A stretch of DNA of 64,000 nt from NCBI GenBank assembly GCA_000961725.1, contig LADS01000039.1, positions 141,461 through 205,460 of the forward strand, written 5' to 3'. The notes beneath the pieces are model-generated. The model saw only the letters and a program-made list of their open reading frames with translations. It had not been told where the DNA came from and searched no databases. Numbering within the stretch: position 1 is the stretch's first letter; each line of letters begins with the position of its first letter. The position numbers and the translations under genes were made by a program. The DNA is from Desulfobulbaceae bacterium BRH_c16a. Lineage in GTDB: Bacteria > Desulfobacterota > Desulfobulbia > Desulfobulbales > Desulfocapsaceae. Shown piece after piece: positions 54,992 through 64,000 of the stretch.

Positions 54992-56650
54992 CTAGCACTT
55001 TTGCTTATAGGTCAGCGCTGCGCTGATAAAATCCCGGAACAGCGGATGGGGTTTCATCGGCTTGGATTTGAATTCCGGATGGAACTGACAACCGAGGAAC
55101 CACGGGTGGTCCTTGATTTCGATAATTTCGACGAGATTGTTGTCCGGTGAAGTACCCGAGATGAGCATACCACCCTTTTCGAGCGGCTGGCGGTAGTCAT
55201 TGTTGAATTCGTACCTGTGCCGGTGTCGTTCGGATATTTCCTGCATACCATAGGCCCGATAGGCGTTGGAATCTTCCTGCAGAATACAGGGATAGGCTCC
55301 GAGCCTCAGTGTACCGCCGAAGTCGGAGGTCTCATCGCGAACCTGCACCTGATTATTGCGATAATCGAACCATTCCTTGATCAGATAAATGACCGGATCG
55401 GGAGTTGCATCGTCCAGTTCGGTAGAGTTGGCTCTGGGGAGATCGAGCACAGCCCTGGCAAACTCGACAACTGCCAGCTGCATGCCCAGGCAGATCCCAA
55501 AGAACGGGATATTGTTTTTTCGGGCGTAGTGAATGGCTTTGATTTTGCCTTCGACCCCGCGTTTCCCGAAACCGCCTGGGACTAAAATCCCTGCGCAACC
55601 TTCCAGGAGGCTGGCAACATTTTTTGATTCCAGGTCTTCGGCACTGATATATTCGAGCTTGACCTTGGTACCGTTGGCCAGTCCGCCATGGACTAAAGCT
55701 TCATGAAGACTCTTGTACGATTCGGTGAGATCGACATATTTGCCGGTAATGGCAATTGTCACCTCGTTACGCGGATTCCTGATGTTGTGAACTAAGTCTT
55801 CCCACGGCTTGATGTTCGGCTGACCGGTCCAGATATTGAGCAGCTCGAGAATCTTGGCGTCAAGACCTTCACGATATAAATGAAGAGGCAGTTCGTAGAT
55901 GGTCTCGACATCGATGGCGGTGATGACCGCATCCTGGGCAACGTTGCAGAACAGGCTGATTTTGCTTTTCAGGCTGCTGTCCAGCGGCACCTCGGTACGA
56001 CAGACGAGAATGTCGGGCTGGATGCCATCCGCCCGCAGTTCACGGACGGAGTGCTGGGTCGGTTTGGTTTTCACCTCGCCTGCGGTTTTAATGTACGGCA
56101 CCAGGGTCAGGTGAATATAAAGGGTGTACTCCCGGCCGAGATCGCCGCGCAGCTGGCGGATCGCCTCAATAAACGGCAGTCCTTCGATGTCGCCGACTGT
56201 TCCGCCGATTTCGATGATTGCCACATCGGCACTGCCGTCCAGTTGCAGAATGGCGGCTTTGATTTCATCGGTGATGTGGGGGATCACCTGAACCGTCCCG
56301 CCGAGGTATTCCCCGCGACGTTCTTTGGTAATGACGGAGTAGTAGATTCGGCCCGAAGTATAATTATTCTTCTGGGCCATCACCGCACTGGTATACCGTT
56401 CGTAATGGCCCATATCGAGATCGGTCTCGGCCCCGTCATCGGTGACATATACCTCACCGTGCTGGAAGGGGTTCATGGTGCCCGGATCGACGTTGATATA
56501 AGGGTCGAGTTTCTGAAAGGTTACGGTCAGTCCCCTGCTTTCAAGCAGAGCGCCGATAGCCGCAGAGGCAAGTCCTTTTCCTAAAGAGGAGAGGACGCCG
56601 CCGGTAACAAAAATAAACTTGGTCCGTTTGGTATTATTTGGCTTTTTCAT
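54992..56650 (-). CDS. pyrG: CTP synthase
   Basis: 552 residues. Synthase domain [21 protein letters not shown] and [16 protein letters not shown]-terminal class I glutamine amidotransferase with [22 protein letters not shown] (catalytic Cys) and the closing HPEFKSKP. Converts UTP to CTP. I use the ATG at 56650; a GTG three codons upstream is possible. First of the pyrG-kdsA-kdsC-lptC operon, supplying CTP for CMP-Kdo. Confidence 0.97.
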   Translation of the reverse strand: MKKPNNTKRTKFIFVTGGVLSSLGKGLASAAIGALLESRGLTVTFQKLDPYINVDPGTMNPFQHGEVYVTDDGAETDLDMGHYERYTSAVMAQKNNYTSGRIYYSVITKERRGEYLGGTVQVIPHITDEIKAAILQLDGSADVAIIEIGGTVGDIEGLPFIEAIRQLRGDLGREYTLYIHLTLVPYIKTAGEVKTKPTQHSVRELRADGIQPDILVCRTEVPLDSSLKSKISLFCNVAQDAVITAIDVETIYELPLHLYREGLDAKILELLNIWTGQPNIKPWEDLVHNIRNPRNEVTIAITGKYVDLTESYKSLHEALVHGGLANGTKVKLEYISAEDLESKNVASLLEGCAGILVPGGFGKRGVEGKIKAIHYARKNNIPFFGICLGMQLAVVEFARAVLDLPRANSTELDDATPDPVIYLIKEWFDYRNNQVQVRDETSDFGGTLRLGAYPCILQEDSNAYRAYGMQEISERHRHRYEFNNDYRQPLEKGGMLISGTSPDNNLVEIIEIKDHPWFLGCQFHPEFKSKPMKPHPLFRDFISAALTYKQKC

Positions 56651-56844
56651 GGTTGGCACTATAGCAATGGAACCCGGTTTTTGAAACAGAAAAGTTCTGG
56701 GCTGCGTGAAAATTCGGGAGTGAACGGAAGGCTAATCATATCATGTTGTTGGAGCATAAACATGGTTGACCGGTCCTTGATTGGCGAGGAGCTCGTGCCT
56801 ATGATGTTGTGAAAATGATAACAATAAACATCAAGGAGGATTCC

Positions 56845-57891
56845 ATGCATAATCTGCTTTTCATAGCTTTCTTGTTTACATTGGCGGCGACGGCTGTTGC
56901 GGTTGGAGGACAACCGGTGAAGCAATATAAAACCGCAGTCTTCGGCGGCGGCTGCTTTTGGTGTATGGAGCCGCCCTTCGAGCAGCTGGAGGGAGTGATC
57001 GAGGTAACCGCCGGATATTCCGGGGGCGACGAGGTCAATCCCACCTACGAGGAGGTATCGGCCGGACGGACATCACATATTGAATCCGTGCAGGTGGTGT
57101 ATGATCCGGGGAAAATTACCTACCGGCAGCTGCTCGATACCTTCTGGCGATATGTCGACCCCACCGACGCCGGGGGCCAGTTCGCCGATCGCGGCAGTCA
57201 CTATAAGACGGCGATATTCTACAGCGATCAGGAGGAAAAGGCGATTGCCGAACAATCCCGAGACACTCTCGCGGCGTCAGGCATATTCAGCCGTCCGATT
57301 GTTACGGCTATTCAGCCGGTAAAACCCTTTTATCCCGCCGAAGAATACCATCAGGATTATTATAAAAAAAATGTCGCCCACTACGAGGCTTATAAGGTGG
57401 GCTCCGGCCGGGCAGGATTTCTCGAGAAGACCTGGCAGGGCCGGCCCGAAAAGCCCGCAGACATACCCACTGATCAGGAATTGCGCGCCCGGCTGACCCA
57501 GGTCCAGTATGAAGTGACCCAGCAGGACGGCACCGAACCGCCGTTTAAAAATCCGTACTGGGATAACAAGAAGGCTGGAATCTATGTCGACATTGTTTCC
57601 GGCGAGCCGCTCTTCAGTTCGCTCGACAAGTTTGATTCCGGTACCGGTTGGCCAAGTTTCACCAGGCCGCTGGTGAAAGAGAACATTATCGAGAAAAAGG
57701 AGAAGAAGTTCTTCATGGTTCGCACCGAAGTGCGAAGTGCAGGCGGCAATTCCCATCTCGGCCATGTTTTTGATGATGGTCCTGCCCCGACAGGACTGCG
57801 CTACTGCATCAATTCGGCCGCGCTGGATTTTATTCCCGCCGAAGAACTTGCGGCGAAGGGGTACAAAGAATTCGAGGCGCTCTTTCGGTAG
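56845..57891 (+). CDS. msrAB: Exported MsrA-MsrB methionine sulfoxide reductase fusion
   Basis: 348 residues. Signal peptide ([17 protein letters not shown]), MsrA domain with Cys37 in [11 protein letters not shown], then MsrB with [10 protein letters not shown] and the catalytic Cys321 in [13 protein letters not shown]. Repairs S- and R-methionine sulfoxide in exported proteins. ATG at 56845 after AAGGAGG. Divergent from pyrG; followed nine bases later by a convergent YkgJ-type gene. Confidence 0.95.
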   Translation: MHNLLFIAFLFTLAATAVAVGGQPVKQYKTAVFGGGCFWCMEPPFEQLEGVIEVTAGYSGGDEVNPTYEEVSAGRTSHIESVQVVYDPGKITYRQLLDTFWRYVDPTDAGGQFADRGSHYKTAIFYSDQEEKAIAEQSRDTLAASGIFSRPIVTAIQPVKPFYPAEEYHQDYYKKNVAHYEAYKVGSGRAGFLEKTWQGRPEKPADIPTDQELRARLTQVQYEVTQQDGTEPPFKNPYWDNKKAGIYVDIVSGEPLFSSLDKFDSGTGWPSFTRPLVKENIIEKKEKKFFMVRTEVRSAGGNSHLGHVFDDGPAPTGLRYCINSAALDFIPAEELAAKGYKEFEALFR

Positions 57892-57899
57892 AGGAGGAA

Positions 57900-58613
57900 T
57901 TATTTTCCGTTCAAAATATCTTCCACCGCCCTGCCGTCCACTTTTGCCCTGAAGACGGCTTCAAGCAGGGACGACACCTTCTCGCCGTTCTCTTCGCTGA
58001 GGAGAAAACCGGGCAGCGGTCTGGCGGTCAGAGTCTGCAGTCGGGCCTGGGTACTGAGGAGGGGAGGAAGATGAACGGCGATTTCCCGGAATTCGCCGAT
58101 GTCCAGGAGCGCCGGCAGAACATCAAGCATGTTTCCCCAGTATTCCTTCTGGCCGAGGTGCTCGACCAGCTGCGTTACTGCTGTCGCAGCCTCGAAATAA
58201 TAATCGGGCACGAATGCCGGCTGAGTGGATGAGCATCTTTTCGTCGAAACAAAGAGCCGGCAGCCGAAAGGTCGTACAGGATAGATACCACAGAGGTTTT
58301 CATTGAGGAATGGGCAGGAAGAAGGGGTGTGGTTGTCGCCGGGATCTGTTTCGCGGCCTTCAAGGCAAGCCAGAGCGAAATCATTGGTGGTTGTTTTCGG
58401 CGGCCGGTGGGTACGATCCTGCGCCAGGGCATCCGCGCACCAGCGGGACAGACCTTCCGCCACAACAAAGCGGAGTATCGCCTCTCCCTCCAGGGCGGTG
58501 ATGGTCACGTTTTGAGTACAGCAGGAACTGCATCCCGGGCCGCAGCTCAAAGCGAGGTCCCGGCTCCAGCTGTCGAAAATTCCGTAAAGAGTCTGCAGTA
58601 CTTTATATTTCAT
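57900..58613 (-). CDS. Second YkgJ-type cysteine-cluster protein
   Basis: 237 residues with SCGPGCSSCCTQNVTITALEG, CPFLNENLCGIYPVRPFGCR and SCPFL, a YkgJ-like cysteine set. Different from the copy at 21423 in spacing and length. Function unknown. Six bases from the YqaA-type gene on the same strand. Confidence 0.82.
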   Translation of the reverse strand: MKYKVLQTLYGIFDSWSRDLALSCGPGCSSCCTQNVTITALEGEAILRFVVAEGLSRWCADALAQDRTHRPPKTTTNDFALACLEGRETDPGDNHTPSSCPFLNENLCGIYPVRPFGCRLFVSTKRCSSTQPAFVPDYYFEAATAVTQLVEHLGQKEYWGNMLDVLPALLDIGEFREIAVHLPPLLSTQARLQTLTARPLPGFLLSEENGEKVSSLLEAVFRAKVDGRAVEDILNGK

Positions 58614-58619
58614 CGGTAG

Positions 58620-59141
58620 TTATCCTCCTGTGCCCTGTAGAATGAGAAACGCCAGGGTAGCATATCGTGAAAATTTGCCAACAAAAACCAGCAGCGAAAA
58701 ACGTCCAAAACCGATTCTGAATATTCCGGCCATCAGACAGAGGGGATCCCCGACCACCGGCAGCCAGCTGAGGAGCAGCGACCATGCGCCGTACTTTCCG
58801 TAAATTTTCCTGGCCTTGGTCAGCTGATTGTCGTCGATGCGCAAAACGGTACGGATAAAATAATCCGACCCCCAGATGCCGATAAGGTACGTGGTGCAGG
58901 CTCCCAGGAAGTTGCCGAGGCTGGCGGTGAGAACCACGTGGTGGAGAGAAAAGCCCTGCATGATCATCACCACAAGCAGCCATTCCGAGCCGATCGGCAT
59001 GATGGTCGACGCCAGGAAACTGAGGAGAAAAAGAGCAGGGAGACTGGGCGTGCCGGAGAGTGCGTCAAGGATTTCCATGGGGATAAGAGGGTATTCGAAA
59101 ATTTTGAGTTTGTCGCGGAGTTTCCACCGGGAGATCTCCAT
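58620..59141 (-). CDS. YqaA/DedA-family inner-membrane protein
   Basis: About 173 residues with four membrane segments: LLSFLASTIMPIGSEWLLVVM, LGNFLGACTTYLIG, WLPVVGDPLCLMAGIFR and SRYATLAFLIL. The GxxLGxxxxYxxG and P(V/L)xGDPxxxxAG features match the YqaA branch of the DedA/SNARE-associated family, thought to move lipids or ions. Start uncertain: ATG at 59141, or an ATG at 59078. Confidence 0.85.
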   Translation of the reverse strand: MEISRWKLRDKLKIFEYPLIPMEILDALSGTPSLPALFLLSFLASTIMPIGSEWLLVVMIMQGFSLHHVVLTASLGNFLGACTTYLIGIWGSDYFIRTVLRIDDNQLTKARKIYGKYGAWSLLLSWLPVVGDPLCLMAGIFRIGFGRFSLLVFVGKFSRYATLAFLILQGTGG

Positions 59142-59251
59142 TATTTTCCATTTGACTGGGAAAAATCCAAGCTTTCTGCTAAAAGGAGTGTTGGTGAAAT
59201 ACTCCAACTTCAGCTGGTGGAGATAAATATAAAAAAGAGGTTCTCAGTAAA

Positions 59252-60472
59252 ATGTCACGGAAATGGATGTATGGAATATTGGTGACTGTGTTTTCCGTTC
59301 TTGGGTTTCTGCCTGGGCCGGGATGGGCCGGTGATTTTAATCCCGGATTCAGGCAATGGGTGAAAGACTTTTATCCCATTGCGGAAAAGGAGGGAATCCG
59401 CCGGATAACTCTCGATGCGGCGTTTGCGGGGGTCGTCGTTCCGGAACCCCAGGTGCTTGAAAAGGCTCGGTTTCAACCTGAGTTCACCACGGAAATATGG
59501 GATTACCTTGATAGAAGAGTTCACCCTTTGGCTGTCGATAAAGGGCAGAAAATGGCCAGGTTTTATGCCCGGACCCTGGAGTCGGTTGAGAAAAGATTTG
59601 GCGTAGAGCAAGCGGTGCTCCTGGCTATCTGGTCGATGGAATCGAATTACGGGGCTATTCTGGAACAGCCGGGAAAATTGTTTTACGTGCCGCTGGCCCT
59701 TGCCACCCTCGCCTATGGAGATACTAAAAGAAGCAAGTTCGCCCGCAATCAGTTGATCGCCGCGCTCAAGATCCTCCAGGCCGGAGATGTCGACCGCAGC
59801 CAATTGACCGGTTCCTGGGCTGGAGCCATGGGGCATACCCAGTTCATTCCCACCAGTTACCTGGCCTATGGTATTGATATGGATGGCAATGGCCGTCGCG
59901 ATATCTGGACTTCCGTTCCCGATGCGTTGGCCACCGCCGCCAACCTGCTGCACAAAAACGGCTGGCGGACCGGCTTGTCCTGGGGCTATGAAATTGTTCT
60001 GCCGTCAAACGGGGAGCAGTTTAAGGAACAAACCAAAACCCTGGCTGAATGGGCGGCACTTGGTTTTGCCAGGCCATCCGGCAGCGATTCATTCCCCCGG
60101 TCGGACGACAAGGCCGTCCTGAAGCTGTTTGCCGGTCCTCGTGGGCCGGCCTTTCTCATGATGAAGAATTTCTTCGTTCTGAAAAGATACAACAATGCCG
60201 ACTCATATGCCCTGGCGGTCGGTCTGCTTGCCGATCGTCTTGCCGGCAAGCAAGGCGTAGTGCAGGCCTGGCCGAGGCCCGCCGGGTCGTTGACCGCCGA
60301 AGAAAAGATCGAACTTCAGGAAAGACTGCAGGAGCGCGGTTATTATTCCGGAGAGATTGACGGACATCTCGGTCAGGGGACGAAAGCGGCGATCAGCAGT
60401 TTTCAGGTTGAGGCCGGGTTGGTGGATGATGGTATTGCATCCCAGAGCCTCCTCAAGGCGCTTCGGCGCTAG
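59252..60472 (+). CDS. mltB: Lytic murein transglycosylase B
   Basis: 406 residues. Signal peptide, then the SLT2/MltB domain with catalytic Glu130 (WSMESNYG), GSWAGAMGHTQFIPTSY and IDMDGNGRRDIW, and a C-terminal peptidoglycan-binding domain (LQERLQERGYYSGEIDGHLGQGTKAAISSFQ). Cleaves peptidoglycan to 1,6-anhydromuropeptides. No lipobox, so periplasmic or loosely bound. Divergent from the YqaA-like gene. Confidence 0.93.
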   Translation: MSRKWMYGILVTVFSVLGFLPGPGWAGDFNPGFRQWVKDFYPIAEKEGIRRITLDAAFAGVVVPEPQVLEKARFQPEFTTEIWDYLDRRVHPLAVDKGQKMARFYARTLESVEKRFGVEQAVLLAIWSMESNYGAILEQPGKLFYVPLALATLAYGDTKRSKFARNQLIAALKILQAGDVDRSQLTGSWAGAMGHTQFIPTSYLAYGIDMDGNGRRDIWTSVPDALATAANLLHKNGWRTGLSWGYEIVLPSNGEQFKEQTKTLAEWAALGFARPSGSDSFPRSDDKAVLKLFAGPRGPAFLMMKNFFVLKRYNNADSYALAVGLLADRLAGKQGVVQAWPRPAGSLTAEEKIELQERLQERGYYSGEIDGHLGQGTKAAISSFQVEAGLVDDGIASQSLLKALRR

Positions 60473-60720
60473 GAGGCTGTACGAGATGCCCTTTTCCCAA
60501 CCTCCTTGACAACGACGTTTTTTCGGGCCTGATGAAAATCATTGCCCAGGCAGGGACAACTGGGTAAGATGCGTTCGCTCACACTATGAAAAAACCTCAA
60601 AGGGCAGATAACCGTTATCTTTTAAGGCCCTTGCGACGCGACTCCTTGATCGGCCTCATCTCAGAATCACCTCGGTTTCACCTCACCACCTCACCCGGAC
60701 GGGACGAGAGCATGTAATTT

Positions 60721-63381
60721 ATGACCAGAGCCAATATCCTTATAGCCATTGCCATTGCGGTAGTTTCCATCAGTTTTTGGGCCATGCTCAACAAACAGGA
60801 AGTCGAGCCACCCTGGCCGAAACGTATCCAAGGCTTTTCTTTCTCGCCGATGCAGGCCTGGAATGATCAGAGCCGCCACAATCTGCCCACCGTCGAAGAA
60901 ATCGATGCCGACCTGAAGCTGGTGGCGGACAAGACCCATGCCATACGGCTCTACACCGTTGAAGGCGTCCTGGCCGAAATCCCGGCCATGGCCCAGAAAC
61001 ACGGTCTGAACGTAACCCTTGGTGCCTGGATCGACAAAAATCTCGAGGAAAACGAGCGTCAGATTGAGACGGTCATTCGACTGGCGAAGGAAAACCACCG
61101 CAACGTCATTCGGGTTATTGTCGGCAATGAATCGATCCTCCGGGGGGAGATGACGGTGAGCAAGCTCGCCGAATATATCAATCGGGTCCGGGAGGCCGTC
61201 GACGTACCGGTAAGCACGGCGGAACCATGGCATGTCTGGGTTAAGGATCAGGAGCTTGCCTCACATGTCGATTTTATTGCCACCCATATGCTGCCGTACT
61301 GGGAAGGCATCCATCTGGACCTGGCGGTCGATTATATTGTTGAACACATTACTCTGCTTGAAAATACTTTTCCGGATAAGCCGATTATCATCGGCGAGGT
61401 CGGATGGCCGAGCAATGGCCGGACGCGTAAAGCGGCAGTGGCCTCGCCCTTCAATGAGGCAACGTTTCTCCGCCGCTTCATCAATCGGGCGGAGGAGCTG
61501 AATTACACCTACTACATCATGGAGGCGTTCGATCAGCCCTGGAAAAGGACGAGCGAAGGTTCGGTTGGTGCCTATTGGGGAGTTTACGACGCGTCTCGTC
61601 AGGCCAAATTTCCTTTTACCTCGCCTATTGTCGAGCTTCCGGAATGGCGAATCCTTGCCGGAATTTCCGTGGTCATCGCAATTATCACCTTTGCTCTCCT
61701 GCTCATCGACAGCCGGACTCTGCGGAAGCGCGGGCGAGGCTTTCTCGCCTCGATCGCTTTCATTGCCGCAACCGGCGCCGTCTGGATTGTCTACAGCTAT
61801 TCCCAGCAGTACCTGACCATGTCGATGCTGGTTGTCGGCTTTCTCATGCTGTGCGGGATTATCGGCGTGGCCATTGTCTTTCTTGCGGAAGCCCACGAAT
61901 GGGCGGAAGCCATCTGGACCAAGGAGGAAAGGCGCTCTTTTGCCAATGTCCAGGTGCAGGATGAGATGCTGCCCATGGTGTCGATACATGTCCCGGCTTA
62001 CAATGAGCCGCCGGAAATGATGATCGATACCCTGGATGCCCTCGCAAGGCTGGATTATCCACGCTATGAAGTCATTGTTATCGACAATAACACCAAAGAT
62101 CCTGCGGTCTGGCAGCCGGTGGAGGCTCACTGTAAAATTCTCGGATCACGCTTTCGATTCTTTCATGAAGATCCGCTGGCCGGCTTCAAGGCCGGAGCCC
62201 TCAATTTTTCGTTGGCCAAAACCTCGCCGGATGCTGCCGTGATAGCCGTGATCGACAGCGATTACATGGTAACTCCCAACTGGCTGCGGGATCTTGTCCC
62301 CCAGTTTACTAAACCGTCGGTGGCGATCATCCAGGCGCCGCAGGATTATCGGGATGATGGTGAAAACCTGTTCAAGGCCATGTGTTATGCCGAATACCGC
62401 GGGTTTTTCTATATCGGCATGGTAACCCGCAACGAACGTAACGCCATTATTCAACACGGCACTATGACCATGGTGCGAAAATCGGTGCTGGAAGAGGTCG
62501 GCGGATGGGCGGAATGGTGTATCACCGAAGACGCCGAGCTGGGCCTGAAGATTTTTGAAAAAGGTTATGAAGCCCTCTATATCGCCAAATCATACGGCCG
62601 TGGGGTAATGCCGGATACCTTTATCGACTTCAAGAAGCAGCGCTATCGCTGGGCCTACGGAGCGGTTCAGATAATGCGCCATCATGGCAAGGCCCTGCGC
62701 AGAAGAGACCAGAGCCGCCTGACCTATGGCCAGCGCTATCATTTTATTGCCGGCTGGCTGCCGTGGCTGGCGGACAGTATTAATCTCATCTTTACCCTGG
62801 CTGCCCTGGGCTGGTCGCTCGGCATGCTGCATTTTCCCCAGAAGATCGACCCGCCGATGATTATTCTTTCGGCGGTTCCACTGGCGTTTTTTGTCTTTAA
62901 GATGGCGAAGATGTTCTATCTTTATCGCAGTCGGGTAAAGGCTTCCATTTCTCAGACACTGGCTTCCGCCGTAGCGGGTCTTGCTTTGTCCCATACCATC
63001 GCCAAGGCCATGCTTTTTGGCATGGTGACCAAGAGTCTGCCTTTCTTCAGAACCCCTAAAAAAGTCCAGGGAAGACGGTTCTGGTATGCTCTGCAGTCGG
63101 CAAGGGAGGAGGGCTTGATGGCTTTCGCTCTGGTAGCGGCGGTATATACAATTATTAAGCTGCAGGGGGTGGAAACTCCCGATGTCCTGGTGTGGATAGT
63201 CGTCCTGCTGGTACAGTCGATTGCCTATTTTGCCGCGGTAGCGATGTCAGTTGTCAGTGCTTTTGCCCGGTTGCCCAAGTTGATCGATAGGATAACTGCG
63301 GCACCGCCCATGGTCAGCTCTCTGGTTGAGACGAAAGAAGTTCCGGTGGACGACAAACCGGAGAGTGTTTTGCCGGGCTGA
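60721..63381 (+). CDS. GH17-GT2 beta-glucan synthase (NdvB-like)
   Basis: 886 residues. N-terminal anchor, GH17 domain with acid Glu137 (VGNESI) and nucleophile Glu226 (IIGEVGWPSNG), two to three membrane segments, GT2 domain with VIDNNTKDP, VIDSDYM, TEDAELGLKIF and QRYRWAYG, and C-terminal membrane segments. Like rhizobial NdvB it would polymerise UDP-glucose and remodel the product to beta-1,3 (or mixed) glucan. 250 bases separate it from mltB, with no gene in them. Confidence 0.92.
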   Translation: MTRANILIAIAIAVVSISFWAMLNKQEVEPPWPKRIQGFSFSPMQAWNDQSRHNLPTVEEIDADLKLVADKTHAIRLYTVEGVLAEIPAMAQKHGLNVTLGAWIDKNLEENERQIETVIRLAKENHRNVIRVIVGNESILRGEMTVSKLAEYINRVREAVDVPVSTAEPWHVWVKDQELASHVDFIATHMLPYWEGIHLDLAVDYIVEHITLLENTFPDKPIIIGEVGWPSNGRTRKAAVASPFNEATFLRRFINRAEELNYTYYIMEAFDQPWKRTSEGSVGAYWGVYDASRQAKFPFTSPIVELPEWRILAGISVVIAIITFALLLIDSRTLRKRGRGFLASIAFIAATGAVWIVYSYSQQYLTMSMLVVGFLMLCGIIGVAIVFLAEAHEWAEAIWTKEERRSFANVQVQDEMLPMVSIHVPAYNEPPEMMIDTLDALARLDYPRYEVIVIDNNTKDPAVWQPVEAHCKILGSRFRFFHEDPLAGFKAGALNFSLAKTSPDAAVIAVIDSDYMVTPNWLRDLVPQFTKPSVAIIQAPQDYRDDGENLFKAMCYAEYRGFFYIGMVTRNERNAIIQHGTMTMVRKSVLEEVGGWAEWCITEDAELGLKIFEKGYEALYIAKSYGRGVMPDTFIDFKKQRYRWAYGAVQIMRHHGKALRRRDQSRLTYGQRYHFIAGWLPWLADSINLIFTLAALGWSLGMLHFPQKIDPPMIILSAVPLAFFVFKMAKMFYLYRSRVKASISQTLASAVAGLALSHTIAKAMLFGMVTKSLPFFRTPKKVQGRRFWYALQSAREEGLMAFALVAAVYTIIKLQGVETPDVLVWIVVLLVQSIAYFAAVAMSVVSAFARLPKLIDRITAAPPMVSSLVETKEVPVDDKPESVLPG

Positions 63382-63791
63382 GGTACTGGATGGAAAAGCC
63401 TCCTGATATGGTTAGCACTGTCAATAATAAACAGCAATCCATTGCCTCTTTTTTACTGATTATCAGTTTGCAACGAGGTTAATTAGTAATCTTTCAGTTC
63501 ATGACCAGAGGCGGGATCATCGTGTAACGACGGTTGATCAGTCTGATATGCGCGGGTTGGGTACCGAATGAATTGGCTTCGTCGTGGAGCTACCTCTATC
63601 TAGAGCCGGGAGTTTCAGCTATTGCTTATTCCCATAGGAGGCTCGAGGATTCTCCTGACCGTGACCGCGCCCCTGGCGATGAATTGAAAGAGTTATTGTG
63701 ATTTTTCCTAACACACTCCTTTGATGTAAAATCTTATTTTGGAATTGCTGATAAAATTTAACAATTTACTGCGTTGTTGTTCTCTTCTTGT
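63382..63791. other. Gene-free interval after the glucan synthase
   Basis: About 410 bases with no convincing gene. A stop-free plus-strand reading frame from 63528 to 63701 (containing GWVPNELASSWSYLYLEPG) has no ATG and no ribosome site, so it may be a gene remnant. Just downstream lies the promoter and RNA at 63789-63903. Confidence 0.3.
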
Positions 63792-63797
63792 TATACT
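63789..63797 (+). promoter_or_regulatory. Extended minus-10 promoter of the terminal candidate RNA
   Basis: TGTTATACT, an extended -10 (TG-n-TATACT). No good -35 is present at the right distance, as is common for extended -10 promoters. The start would be near 63803. Confidence 0.5.
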
Positions 63798-63802
63798 GCC
63801 AG

Positions 63803-63903
63803 AGCTCACCCGGAGGATAGGGCAACGCTGAGGAGCGACCCGAGCGCCGTGGTGAGTGACCGATGAATGGGAGGCTGGGCAGGTGATCGTCCAGCCTTTT
63901 TTT
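63803..63903 (+). ncRNA. Compact candidate structured RNA
   Basis: About 100 bases. CTCACC pairs with GGTGAG as an outer stem; inside it GGG/CCC surrounds a CGCTGAGGAGCG hairpin; then the terminator stem. It carries three GGA-type motifs (CGGAGG, GAGGAG, GGGAGG). No protein frame fits. It resembles neither a known riboswitch nor 4.5S or 6S RNA that I can recognise. It may be a small RNA (possibly CsrA-binding) or the leader of a gene beyond the edge. Confidence 0.5.
63872..63903 (+). terminator. Intrinsic terminator of the terminal candidate RNA
   Basis: AGGCTGG (63872-63878) pairs with CCAGCCT (63891-63897) over a 12-base loop, followed by a T-run. Confidence 0.85.
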
Positions 63904-64000
63904 GGTTTTCACTTCCTGTTCATTGGTCCTTAATGCGTTAAACCTACTACCGGCGAGCGCAGCAAGCCGTAAATGATCATAGCTACACTCAGCTTTATTA

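Noticed and set aside
63528..63701. Stop-free frame containing ELASSWSYLYLEPGV
   Set aside because: No ATG, no ribosome site, no recognised family; could be a decayed gene but nothing supports it.

Overview
The window reads as one chromosome segment of an anaerobic, Gram-negative, sulfur-metabolising bacterium, most likely a Desulfobulbales-type deltaproteobacterium (Desulfobacterota). The Gram-negative envelope is shown by Pal, LptC, KdsA/KdsC, MltB and a secretin. Anaerobic 2-oxoacid metabolism is shown by IorAB. Sulfur metabolism is shown by a TusA / DsrE-like / YeeE group. The taxonomic call is an inference from gene content; there is no rRNA in the window.

Layout. 1-5.1 kb: minus-strand gyrA (cut by the window edge), gyrB and dnaN, with a REP-like inverted repeat wedged between gyrB and dnaN and an AT-rich, DnaA-box-like intergenic region upstream of dnaN; dnaA itself is absent. 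5.1-9.1 kb: a class C beta-lactamase-fold hydrolase, then a sulfur-carrier operon (tusA, DsrE-like and two small proteins) divergent from a YeeE/YedE-type sulfur transporter. 9.3-22.8 kb: an HD-GYP response regulator, gatCA, hisC, cmk, pal, rlmKL, a three-gene two-component group (REC, Hpt, hybrid kinase), an OleA/FabH-like thiolase, AMMECR1, a YkgJ-type cysteine protein and a hotdog thioesterase.

23.0-36.2 kb is the most unusual part: a co-directional carboxylation island. A promoter, a candidate structured RNA and a 20-bp terminator hairpin precede two gamma-carbonic anhydrases flanking a PurE-like protein, a biotin-dependent acyl-CoA carboxylase (two genes), IorAB, a biotin ligase without the usual DNA-binding domain, and a 1228-residue pyruvate-carboxylase-like protein with an MKQ biotin site, an altered substrate loop and a C-terminal zinc ribbon. 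Every enzyme here makes, uses or releases CO2 or bicarbonate, or biotinylates one that does. A DUF2294 protein closes the region.

36.3-40.0 kb: a GT-B glycosyltransferase, a YchF-family protein whose GTPase motifs are degraded, a coiled-coil protein and trmO. 40.2-52.9 kb: a Tad (tight adherence) type IVc pilus locus with two pilin-like genes, three TadE/TadG-like genes, CpaB with an unusual approximately 280-residue repeat extension, secretin, FHA-CpaF, TadB, TadC, DUF192 and a TPR lipoprotein. No prepilin peptidase or TadZ/CpaE is present. 52.9-56.7 kb (minus): pyrG-kdsA-kdsC-lptC. 56.8-63.4 kb: exported MsrAB, a second YkgJ-type protein, a YqaA/DedA membrane protein, MltB and an NdvB-like GH17-GT2 glucan synthase. 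The last 600 bases hold no convincing gene but do carry a compact candidate RNA with its own promoter and terminator.

By eye the first 9 kb is clearly more AT-rich than the Tad locus. I did not compute composition.
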